Shown: in pieces, positions 27,809-35,026 of the stretch | Layout: each line of letters begins with the position of its first letter | Position numbering within the stretch: the first letter of the stretch is position 1 | DNA from: Pseudomonas taeanensis MS-3 | GTDB taxonomy: Bacteria > Pseudomonadota > Gammaproteobacteria > Pseudomonadales > Pseudomonadaceae | Direction of reading: 5' to 3' | Assembly: GCF_000498575.2 (NCBI RefSeq) | Contig: NZ_AWSQ01000001.1 | Coordinates: forward strand, 670,859-734,858 | DNA: 64,000 bases | Notes under the pieces: generated by a model | The model's input: only the letters and a program-made list of their open reading frames with translations | Database searches by the model: none | Told to the model about the DNA's origin: nothing | Position numbers and translations under genes: made by a program

Positions 27809-27855
27809 CTGTCAATTGCTGGCAGATGTACGGGTATTTGTTAGTATTTTGTTTG

Positions 27856-27871
27856 TTTTGTGATCACAAAA
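27856..27871. promoter_or_regulatory. Operator O2, perfect 16-bp palindrome overlapping a ribosome-binding site
   Basis: This is a second identical TTTTGTGATCACAAAA. Its right end overlaps the AAAAGGAAG ribosome-binding region of the SDR gene starting at 27881, so bound protein would block that gene directly. The 63-bp spacing to O1 is six helical turns, placing both on the same DNA face and allowing looping. Confidence 0.85.
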
Positions 27872-27880
27872 GGAAGTCAG

Positions 27881-28660
27881 GTGGCTGAGTCAGCGTGGCA
27901 GGGGCAGGTTGCTCTGGTGAGCGGAGCTGGAAGTGACAGTGGCATCGGCATGGCCATTGCGCGCCGACTCGGCCGCGCAGGCGTGCGCGTGCTGTTGACG
28001 GCCAGCAGTGCGCGTATCCAGCAGAGGGCGACCGAGTTGCAGGCAGAAGGGATAGACGCCCGTGCCCTGGTGGCTGACCTGACTGACGAAGCGCAGGTGG
28101 CGGAGCTGGCTGCCTGGGCTGTAGCGCAGTTCGGTCACGTCGACATTCTGGTGAACAACGCCGGCATGGCCATGCAGGGCAGCCCGGAGCCGTTCGCCGA
28201 GGTGGCGGCGATGGATCTGGCGACCTGGAACCTGTCGCTGGCGCGCAACCTGACCACCAGCTTCCTGCTCACCCGCGCCCTGCTGCCGGGTATGCAGGCC
28301 CGAGGTTACGGACGCATCGTCAACATCAGCTCGACCACCGGTACCCGTGGCAGCAACCGCGGCGAAGCGGCCTATAGCGCGGCCAAGGCCGGTCTGCTTG
28401 GCTTGAGTATGGGCTTGGCGCTGGAGGTGGCCAAACAGGGCATTACGGTGAACAGCGTGGCACCCGGATGGATCGCCACCGGCTCGAGCACCGACCAAGA
28501 GCAGCGCGCTGCGTCGTACACTCCCCTGGGACGCGCCGGGCGTCCAGAGGAGGTTGCCGGAGCCGTGGTCTTCCTGGCATCCCCTGAAGCCAGTTACATC
28601 ACCGGCGAAGTGCTGGTGGTGGATGGCGGTAATTGTCTAATCGAGAACAAGGCGCCCTGA
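27881..28660 (+). CDS. SDR-family oxidoreductase (3-oxoacyl-ACP-reductase-like)
   Basis: A 259-aa classical short-chain dehydrogenase: cofactor loop GAGSDSGIGMAIA, NNAG, catalytic Ser in VNISSTTG, Tyr/Lys in YSAAKAG, and C-terminal GEVLVVDGG. I chose GTG 27881 because AAGGAAG lies 7 bases before it; the open frame continues upstream into operator O2. It leads the rightward arm of the divergent unit, with the GntR gene following 84 bp later. The glycine loop is longer than usual (GAGSDSGIG). Confidence 0.87.
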   Translation: MAESAWQGQVALVSGAGSDSGIGMAIARRLGRAGVRVLLTASSARIQQRATELQAEGIDARALVADLTDEAQVAELAAWAVAQFGHVDILVNNAGMAMQGSPEPFAEVAAMDLATWNLSLARNLTTSFLLTRALLPGMQARGYGRIVNISSTTGTRGSNRGEAAYSAAKAGLLGLSMGLALEVAKQGITVNSVAPGWIATGSSTDQEQRAASYTPLGRAGRPEEVAGAVVFLASPEASYITGEVLVVDGGNCLIENKAP

Positions 28661-28677
28661 GCGCTAAGGAATAACCC

Positions 28678-28737
28678 ATGCGTAACTGTCTTCTGACCCT
28701 CAACCAACTGCCGGCGCCGCCGACATGTGCAGGGTGA
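28678..28737 (+). CDS. Possible 19-codon upstream ORF before the GntR gene
   Basis: A short frame (MRNCLLTLNQLPAPPTCAG, then stop) begins at ATG 28678 with AAGGAA 6 bases upstream. It ends 7 bases before the ATG of the GntR gene. It may be a translated leader that couples SDR and GntR expression. There is no evidence that the peptide itself has a function. Confidence 0.3.
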   Translation: MRNCLLTLNQLPAPPTCAG

Positions 28738-28744
28738 CCCGGAC

Positions 28745-29407
28745 ATGGCCGACAACCTGCAGGAGCAACTCTACCAACGAATCCGCGAGGCGCTGCTGGC
28801 GGGGCGTTTTCAGCCCGGCGAGCGGATGAAAATCCGCGACCTGGCGGCCGCCTGGGGCACCAGCCCGATGCCGGTGCGTGCGGCGCTGCAACGCTTGGTC
28901 GCCGAAGGCGCCCTGGAAGGCGAACAGCAACGTTCGGTACGGGTACCGGCGATGACCCGTGAGCGCTTCCAGCAGATTTCCCTGGTGCGCCTGAGTCTGG
29001 AGGGTTTGGCGGTCGAACAGGCCGCACCGCGTATCGGCGAGGCTGAGATCGCGCTGCTGCACGGCTGCATCGTGCGTATGGAACAGGCGCTGGAGCAGCG
29101 CGATGTGCAGGGCTACCTGAAGGACAACAGCCAGTTCCACATGACTCTGTACCGCGCCTGCGGCAATCCGATTCTACTGCGCATGATCGAGAGCTTATGG
29201 CTGCAGGTCGGGCCGTTTTTCAACCGTCTGTTTACCGAGGCGGACCTGTTACTACGCCTCAACGACTTTCATGAGGACGTTCTGAAAGCCTTGTTGGCGG
29301 GCGATGGCAGGGGCGCGCGAGCGGCGATTGAGCAGGATCTGAGCTTCTTCGGCCAATTCCTGCTCAATCTGCTGGATTTGGACAGCGCGGCGCGCGGTTT
29401 AGGTTGA
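28745..29407 (+). CDS. GntR-family regulator, FCD subfamily
   Basis: A 220-aa repressor-type regulator. The N-terminal winged helix (about 5-70) includes LQEQLYQRIREALLAGRF and WGTSPMPVRAALQRL. The C-terminal FCD ligand domain has the FHMTLYRACGNPILLRMIES signature with metal/ligand-binding histidines. ATG 28745 is preferred over a GTG 18 bases upstream. It lies in the rightward arm of the divergent unit and is the natural candidate to bind O1 and O2, repressing both arms and itself until an intermediate binds the FCD domain. Confidence 0.88.
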   Translation: MADNLQEQLYQRIREALLAGRFQPGERMKIRDLAAAWGTSPMPVRAALQRLVAEGALEGEQQRSVRVPAMTRERFQQISLVRLSLEGLAVEQAAPRIGEAEIALLHGCIVRMEQALEQRDVQGYLKDNSQFHMTLYRACGNPILLRMIESLWLQVGPFFNRLFTEADLLLRLNDFHEDVLKALLAGDGRGARAAIEQDLSFFGQFLLNLLDLDSAARGLG

Positions 29408-29451
29408 GGGCTGAGCCTCGGGCCGCGCGCTGCGCAGCCCGGGCCAGGTGC

Positions 29452-29862
29452 TCAGCTCTCCAGCCAGATGTCGCGGACCCAGTGCCAGACCGACTCCCAG
29501 GTCTCGTCTTCGTTGAGCTCGCCGGTCTCACCTTCCCACAGCAATACAGTGCCGTCCTCTTCGACGCAGTAGTAGTTGCCTCGATCCTCGCAGATCGGCA
29601 CCAGTTCGCGCGGTACGCCCAGCGACCAGGCCATCGAGGCCACTTCCGGCAGATAGGTGTGTGACTGCGGGTCGGCAGCAGTAACCGGCTCCAGGCGGCC
29701 GTAGACCACATCGCTGACCTGGAGCAGGAACTCGCGCAGTCCGTAGGGCAGGTGGATCAGGATCTGCTCCTGGATTTCCACCAGGGTTTCCTCATCCGGT
29801 AGCTCCAGAGGCACCGGCACGGGTTCGTTCATTTCGCGCAGTTGTTCGATGACTTCTTCCAC
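29452..29862 (-). CDS. SMI1/KNR4 (SUKH) family protein
   Basis: A 136-aa acidic cytoplasmic protein with the SUKH-fold pattern: LPYGLREFLLQVSDVVYG, then GNYYCVEEDGTVLLWEGE and a C-terminal WESVWHWVRDIW. SUKH proteins are often immunity proteins for contact-dependent toxins, but single housekeeping versions are common in Pseudomonas and no toxin gene lies nearby. The start is GTG with GAGGG upstream. Confidence 0.8.
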   Translation of the reverse strand: MEEVIEQLREMNEPVPVPLELPDEETLVEIQEQILIHLPYGLREFLLQVSDVVYGRLEPVTAADPQSHTYLPEVASMAWSLGVPRELVPICEDRGNYYCVEEDGTVLLWEGETGELNEDETWESVWHWVRDIWLES

Positions 29863-30156
29863 GGCAATAGGCCCTCAATGCATGTTGATGCGCTTTATAC
29901 AGTAGCTGGCGTCAGGAATAAAAAGCATCGTGCGCTGCGCCGGTGGGTTCTGGTTGCAGGGCCGTTCCCTCGGCTGAGAGTGCATAGGGATGCGCACTGG
30001 GTTTGCGCCTCTACAGATAGACCCAGTACTGCTGTCGAGGGCACCCGTCTAGCACCAAGTGTTGCAGCCTGACGCGGGCACGCGGACTAAAATTTAAGCA
30101 TGGGATTGTCGCTTAGCCAGCCACTCTGGGTATGGGTGAGCAACGGGAGGTGAATC

Positions 30157-30633
30157 ATGCATATGGCAGCAACCTTACAGCGCAGCCTGGAACAGGCGCA
30201 GTGTCAGTTCGATCTGGTGCCACACCCGCATTCGGCAGGGAGTCTGGAGTCGGCGCGGGTGGCCAACATTCCGGCAGAGCGTCTGGCCAAGCCGGTGATT
30301 CTGGATGATCGCCAGGGCCACTACCTGATGGCGGTGCTGCCGGCCAGTCGGCACCTGGATATGAGCATGGTGTGCAAAGGGGCCGAGCATTGGCAGCTCA
30401 CCAACGAGTCCACTATTGCGGGTCTGTTCAAGGATTGTGAGCTGGGCGCTGTACCGGCGGTAGGTGAACCTTACGGGATGAGCATGCGGGTCGATCCGCA
30501 GTTGACCCGACAGCAGGATATTTATTTCGAGGCCGGCGATCACGAGAGCCTGGTGCATATGAGCACCGATCAGTTTCTCAAATTGGTGCCGCGTGCCGAA
30601 GTCTGTGAGCTCTGTCCGCAAGGGCCCGCCTAG
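30157..30633 (+). CDS. YbaK/EbsC-type aminoacyl-tRNA deacylase
   Basis: A 158-aa YbaK/ProX-fold protein expected to hydrolyse mischarged tRNA. The family pattern includes HPHSAGSLESARVANIPAERLAK (conserved catalytic-site Lys) and a C-terminal region with GDHESLVHMSTDQF. GGGAGGTGA precedes the ATG. The substrate (Cys-tRNA, Ala-tRNA or other) is not determinable. It is followed by a bidirectional terminator. Confidence 0.85.
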   Translation: MHMAATLQRSLEQAQCQFDLVPHPHSAGSLESARVANIPAERLAKPVILDDRQGHYLMAVLPASRHLDMSMVCKGAEHWQLTNESTIAGLFKDCELGAVPAVGEPYGMSMRVDPQLTRQQDIYFEAGDHESLVHMSTDQFLKLVPRAEVCELCPQGPA

Positions 30634-30753
30634 GCCGTCGGCGCCGCCGATCTTCTATTGGCGCCGCTCGATCGCCCAGCGCCAGCCGCATCGTGTCGGT
30701 CGGCCGCGGCCGAAGGGACACCGCTGAGTGTCGGTTGTTGAGCATACCGGCAT

Positions 30754-30784
30754 AAAAAACCCCAGGCTTGCCTGGGGTTTTTTG
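30754..30784. terminator. Bidirectional Rho-independent terminator
   Basis: AAAAAACCCCAGG-CTTG-CCTGGGGTTTTTT forms a strong stem with A-tract and T-tract on either side. It serves both the YbaK gene (plus) and the Tim44-like gene (minus). Confidence 0.93.
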
Positions 30785-30798
30785 AGCAAACGAACCGA

Positions 30799-31626
30799 TC
30801 AGTTCTGGCGAATGCCCGCCACCAGCCACGGCTGGTTGTCGCCTGCTGCGCGCTCCAGGCGCCAGCTTTCGCTGAAGCTTTCGCCCTGGTCGAAGCGCGA
30901 GGTCTTGGCCTGGCCGACGAAGGTCAGGGTAGCGACAGTCTTGTCGGCCGTGTCATCGACGCCGTCCAGCTGCACTTCGAGGTTGTCGATATAGGTGGAC
31001 TGGAAGCCGTCGCCCAGGTCGGCGCGTTCCTGAGTCAGGAAGCTGAGTAACTGAGGAGTGACGAACTCGGCGATCTGCTCCATCTCGTTGGCATCCCAGT
31101 GCTGTTGCAGACTGAGGAAGTGCTCGCGGCCGGCGGCAATGAAGCTTTGCTCGTTGAACCAGGCTGGCGCATTGATCACCGGTTTGATCGCCGCCGCGCT
31201 GCCGCCGAAGATCGGGCTGGCAGCGGCCGGCATCTCGCGCTGGTAGGGTGCGCCATTGGCGGCCATGGGCTGGCTGCGTTGGCGACGGGCGGCTAGGAAA
31301 CGGAACAGCAGGAAGGCGATCAGGCCGAAGATCAGCATGTCCATGATCTGCAGGCCTTCGAAGCCATCACCCATGAACATCGAGGCGAGCAGGCCACCGG
31401 CGGCCAAACCGGCCAGTGGGCCGAGCCAACGCGAGGCACCGCTGGCGGCGGCGGGTTGGCGACCGGCGGCGGTGGTGCTGGCGGCCGGTTGCGACGAGGT
31501 CTGGCGAGTCTGGTGGCTCGGCGCGGAGCCGAAGGATTTAGCACCGCCAAAGCGCTTGGCATGGGCTTCGAAACTGAACGTTAGCGCCAGGCAGATAACC
31601 AGGGCGATGCTGAGGAAACGCTGCAT
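30799..31626 (-). CDS. Tim44-like domain membrane protein
   Basis: A 275-aa protein with an N-terminal signal segment (MQRFLSIALVICLALTFSFEAHA), an alanine/serine-rich low-complexity linker, a glycine-rich membrane helix (GPLAGLAAGGLLASMFMG) and a second hydrophobic stretch (DMLIFGLIAFLLFRFLA). The C-terminal Tim44-like domain (about 165-275, ending WLVAGIRQN) is of the type seen in bacterial membrane proteins and mitochondrial import factors. The frame opens further upstream, but ATG 31626 begins the signal segment. The bacterial function is not established. Confidence 0.82.
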   Translation of the reverse strand: MQRFLSIALVICLALTFSFEAHAKRFGGAKSFGSAPSHQTRQTSSQPAASTTAAGRQPAAASGASRWLGPLAGLAAGGLLASMFMGDGFEGLQIMDMLIFGLIAFLLFRFLAARRQRSQPMAANGAPYQREMPAAASPIFGGSAAAIKPVINAPAWFNEQSFIAAGREHFLSLQQHWDANEMEQIAEFVTPQLLSFLTQERADLGDGFQSTYIDNLEVQLDGVDDTADKTVATLTFVGQAKTSRFDQGESFSESWRLERAAGDNQPWLVAGIRQN

Positions 31627-32136
31627 GATGGAGATGCTCTCGGTTTGTGGAACTACGCGCGGCATCTTGCACGTCCTGCATGACGAAGGCCAGCCGCAGA
31701 GTGTTTCGAGCTTTTGCTTTTTAGCTGTAGCGGTGCCAGCGACAGCCACGCGGATACTCTTCACCACCGTCTGCTGAGGCGCCGTTGTCATGTAAAGCCC
31801 CAAAGCCTTTGCCTGGGGCGAGGAGGCGGTACATGCCTAGGCTCGGATCGAGGTATTCGACGAGCGGCAGCGTTTGCCGGCGCAAGTCAGGCGCATGAGC
31901 AAAACCGGCGCAACTCTGAGCGATCGCCGGTGCCCCGATCGACTCTATCGGCAGCATGCTCGGGGCTATTGTCGGTTTCAGCGTGCCGATTCTGCGCGTG
32001 CACGGCATCAACCAGTTCAGTCAGAACAAGCAGGCCTGCGTCTTCGCCGGCGTGCAGGCTGGGCTGCAACAATCGTCGTGGCCGACCGAGCAGCGCCTGG
32101 CTGTGTTTATGGCGAATTTGCCAACCCACTAGCCTG
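31627..32136. other. Intergenic region with a possible small ORF remnant
   Basis: About 510 bases separate the Tim44-like gene from the TetR gene. On the plus strand an open frame from 31956 to 32132 encodes 58 residues (MLGAIVGFSVPILRVHG...FMANLPTH) and is open back to 31920. The composition is protein-like, but there is no ribosome-binding site and I do not recognise it. It may be a small gene or a decayed fragment. A GCCCC...GGGGC hairpin at about 31797-31820 lacks a T-run. Confidence 0.3.
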
Positions 32137-32718
32137 CTAGGTCTGGCGCAGCAGCATCAACAGCGGGCCGCCGCGCAACTGCCGCCGCAGCAGGGCGCGG
32201 AACTCCGCTGGGTCTTCTTCGGAATGGCGCAGCCAGTGAATAAAGCAGCGCAGGTAGACACCGCTGAGCAGGCTTTCCTCGGCAATGCGATGCAGGTACA
32301 GGCTTTCCCGCCGGGCGGCCTCGCGCCACCATTGCACGGTGCGGCTGATGCGTAACAGGCCCAACACCTGCAGGTGCAGATGCCCGGGTTCGAGTTTGTA
32401 GAGCAGCATCTGTCCGGTTACCGCGCGGTGTGCAGCCAGGCTGTCGAGCCAGGCGATCAGCAGCTCCTCCAGGCACTTGGCAGGCGTCAGGGCGATCAGG
32501 TCGGCAGCTTTGGCGCGGGCCAGCAGGGCGCGGTCGGCACGGTCGAACCAGGTTTCGACCAGTTGATCCTTGTCGCGAACATGCGCGGCAATGGCGTCCA
32601 GACCGACGCCCAGGTGTTCTGCCACCTCGAACAGGTGCAGGCGCTCCCAGCCGCAGTCATCGGCCAGTTGCAGCGCCGCGTCGAGGATCTGCTCGGCATT
32701 AACAGTCGGTTTTTTCAT
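32137..32718 (-). CDS. TetR-family transcriptional regulator
   Basis: A 193-aa regulator. The N-terminal TetR helix-turn-helix reads NAEQILDAALQLADDCGWERLHLFEVAEHLGVGLDAIAAHVRDKDQL with one or two substitutions from consensus (AAH in place of the usual LYYH). The ligand domain is not similar to any subgroup I can name. GAGGTGA precedes ATG 32718; a longer frame upstream is unsupported. No adjacent gene is an obvious target. Confidence 0.8.
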   Translation of the reverse strand: MKKPTVNAEQILDAALQLADDCGWERLHLFEVAEHLGVGLDAIAAHVRDKDQLVETWFDRADRALLARAKAADLIALTPAKCLEELLIAWLDSLAAHRAVTGQMLLYKLEPGHLHLQVLGLLRISRTVQWWREAARRESLYLHRIAEESLLSGVYLRCFIHWLRHSEEDPAEFRALLRRQLRGGPLLMLLRQT

Positions 32719-32774
32719 CGGCTCACCTCGCTTTCGAGTATGGGCCGGCAGTGGGCTAGCGGTGGCTGCAAACG

Positions 32775-32802
32775 ACAAACGGAGCCGAGAGGCTCCGTTT
32801 GT
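32775..32802. terminator. Strong symmetric hairpin, likely terminator
   Basis: ACAAACGGAGCC-GAGA-GGCTCCGTTTGT is a perfect 12-bp stem with a 4-base loop. It lies downstream of the leftward TRAP binding-protein gene and upstream of the TetR gene. Only short T-runs follow, so termination strength is uncertain. Confidence 0.6.
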
Positions 32803-32872
32803 ATATGAATGGCTGCTGTCCATCCCTATCGGTGCCTCTGGATGGACCAGGGCTGGCCGCACCGCGGTTATT

Positions 32873-32893
32873 CCCGGATTTCATCCGGGCTAC
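32873..32893. repeat. REP-like palindrome, second copy
   Basis: CCCGGATTTCATCCGGGCTAC is the reverse-strand relative of the element at 26271, with a CCCGGAT/ATCCGGG hairpin. It is in the spacer just after the TRAP binding-protein stop. Confidence 0.65.
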
Positions 32894-32914
32894 GGCCTGG
32901 CTTGGATGGCTGGC

Positions 32915-34009
32915 TCAACGCCAGTTGTACAACTCCTTCTCGGACAGCTGGTGCATCTGGCTGACCTGGGCCTGGAAGGCTTTCATCGAGGCCCAGATAC
33001 GCCCGTTCAGTTCGTTCTGCGCGGCCAGTTCGCCGAGTACTATTTCGGCCTCGAAGTGCATGGCGTCGAGCACCTCGTCGGGGAAACGCTTGAGCAGGGT
33101 GGCCTGTTTCTTCAGTTCATCCAGGGCCAGGGCGTTGTGATAGACGTAGTCGTCCAGCATGTCCTGGTTGGCCGCGCGGGTCGCCTCGGTGAGGATCGCC
33201 TGCAAATCGGCCGGCAGGCCGTCCAGGGCTTTCTGATTGATCAGCAGCTCCAACACCGCCTGGGGTTCCTGCCAGCCCGGGTAGTAGTAGAACTTGGCCG
33301 CCTTGTGCAGGCCGAAGGCCAGGTCGTTGTAGGGGCTGACCCAGTCGGTGGCGTCGATGGCGTTGGTCTGCAGGGCGGTGAACACCTCGCCGCCCGGCAG
33401 GTTGACGGTGGTCGCGCCGAGGCGGTTGAGCACTTCGCCGCCGAGGCCCGGCATGCGGATCTTCAGGCCCTTGAGGTCATCCAGTGAATTGATTTCCTTG
33501 TTGTACCAGCCGCCCATCTGCATGCCGGTATTGCCCACGGCCATGGGCTTCACGCCGAAGGGGGCATAGGCCTCGTCCCACAGCTGCTGACCGCCACCCT
33601 TGCTCAGCCAGGCGTTCATTTCCGAGGTCGACAGGCCGAACGGCACGGCGGTGAAGAATTGCGCGGCCGGCACCTTGCCCTTCCAGTAATAGGCGGCGCC
33701 GTGACCGAGCTCGGCGGTGCCGCGTGACACCGCGTCGAACACCTCCAGCGGCGGCACCAGCTCGCCGCCGGCGTAGACCTTGATGGTCAGGCGGCCGTTG
33801 CTCATGGTCGCGACCCGCTCGGCCAGGCGTTCGGCGGCGGTGCCCAGGCCGGGAAAGTTCTTCGGCCAGGCGGTGACCATCTTCCACTGAAAACTCTGCA
33901 CCGGCGCGACAGCGGCTTGCTCGGGGCTGGCTTTTTCGTCATTGCAGCCAGCCAGGCCGAGGGCGGCCAGCAGGGCCAGGGTGGCGCCGAGAAGGTTGCG
34001 GTGATTCAT
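32915..34009 (-). CDS. DctP/TakP-type TRAP solute-binding lipoprotein (orphan)
   Basis: A 364-aa extracytoplasmic receptor of the DctP family, closest in pattern to TakP-like 2-oxoacid-binding dimers (WKMVTAWPKNFPGLGTAAERLAE near the mature N-terminus; NLPGGEVFTALQTNAIDATDW with the conserved ligand-binding region). It carries a lipoprotein signal with lipobox LAGC (Cys22), so it should be membrane-tethered rather than free. AAGGA precedes the ATG. No DctQ or DctM gene is nearby, so it either uses a permease encoded elsewhere or works alone. Confidence 0.87.
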   Translation of the reverse strand: MNHRNLLGATLALLAALGLAGCNDEKASPEQAAVAPVQSFQWKMVTAWPKNFPGLGTAAERLAERVATMSNGRLTIKVYAGGELVPPLEVFDAVSRGTAELGHGAAYYWKGKVPAAQFFTAVPFGLSTSEMNAWLSKGGGQQLWDEAYAPFGVKPMAVGNTGMQMGGWYNKEINSLDDLKGLKIRMPGLGGEVLNRLGATTVNLPGGEVFTALQTNAIDATDWVSPYNDLAFGLHKAAKFYYYPGWQEPQAVLELLINQKALDGLPADLQAILTEATRAANQDMLDDYVYHNALALDELKKQATLLKRFPDEVLDAMHFEAEIVLGELAAQNELNGRIWASMKAFQAQVSQMHQLSEKELYNWR

Positions 34010-34201
34010 CGAGGCATCCTTAAATGTCTGTCTTATTTATGCGGCAGCTATTACCAAGCAGCTCAAGGAGTGTTTAGCGCTGGAGCGTCGTCTTGATTGA
34101 GCACTTGCAAGACGACTCGCACTCCAGCTGTGGAAAAGGCTTCTTTCCACAGTGCACTGCCTAGGAGGTAGATTCTTGAGCTTACTTGAGGCTGCCGTTC
34201 G

Positions 34202-34870
34202 TTAGAACTGGTAGGCAATACCCGCCTGTAGCGCTTGGCTGGTCAAGCGCTGCTTGTACTCTTCGCCCCACAGGTTGGCGGGCACCATTTCCGTACCGTA
34301 GTCCGCGTAGCGGTATTCCAGTCGCGCGGAGATATTGGCGTTCAGCAGGTATTCTGCGCCAACGCCAGCCACCCAGCCGTCTTGCCAGCGGGTATGTGAT
34401 TCCTTCACTTGGGCCAGTGTGTCCTGCCAGGTTCTTTCGACCCGTACCGCCGAGTAGCCTGCGGTGGCATAAAGCAGGAACTGCTTGTTGAAGAGATAGC
34501 CTGCGCGGCCTCTTAGCGATCCGGCCTCAGTCAACTCAGTCGTGGCGTGATAAGACGGATCAGGCTGTCCGTTAAAGGCCTGATAATCGCGGTCGGTGTC
34601 ATCGGCGCGGCCTTCGTAGTCGGCCTCTATTCCGAGCAACAGATTATTTTCAAAGGTCCAGTTATAGCCTGCCAAGAGACCGTACTGGATGCCTCTGGGG
34701 TTGGTGGTTTGCGCCCAGTTGCTTTTTACCCCGGTGGTCTGAAACTGGCCCTTGCCTTCATCTTCGCTCCAGCTGTAGCCGCTGTAGGCACCCAGATAAG
34801 GCCCATTGAAATTGTCTGCGAGGGTAACGTTCGAGGCGATCAGTGCAGCCAGGAACAATGGATATTTCAT
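34202..34870 (-). CDS. Outer-membrane beta-barrel protein
   Basis: A 222-aa OmpA-barrel-like/opacity-type protein. It has a signal peptide (MKYPLFLAALIASNVTLA), alternating hydrophobic strands such as GPYLGAYSGYSW, YGLLAGYNW and LLYATAGYSAV, and ends with the C-terminal phenylalanine (GIAYQF) recognised by the Bam machinery. An eight-stranded barrel is likely. GGGAAG precedes the ATG. Its function may be structural or adhesive; it is not a classical porin. Confidence 0.8.
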   Translation of the reverse strand: MKYPLFLAALIASNVTLADNFNGPYLGAYSGYSWSEDEGKGQFQTTGVKSNWAQTTNPRGIQYGLLAGYNWTFENNLLLGIEADYEGRADDTDRDYQAFNGQPDPSYHATTELTEAGSLRGRAGYLFNKQFLLYATAGYSAVRVERTWQDTLAQVKESHTRWQDGWVAGVGAEYLLNANISARLEYRYADYGTEMVPANLWGEEYKQRLTSQALQAGIAYQF

Positions 34871-35026
34871 GCTTTCTTCCCTGTATTATTTTTAGAGCGA
34901 GCTGAAACGCTCAGCATCTTTGAATGTGGGGTGTATTGGCGGACACGTTTTTAGCGCGGCCCCGAGAGGCAAGTCCAGCAGGCCTCATTATTTAAAGTGT
35001 GTCCCTATTCCAACTGGCGCCAATTC

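Noticed and set aside
29452..29862. Immunity protein of a contact-dependent toxin system
   Set aside because: SUKH proteins can be immunity proteins, but no toxin, Rhs or VgrG gene is nearby.
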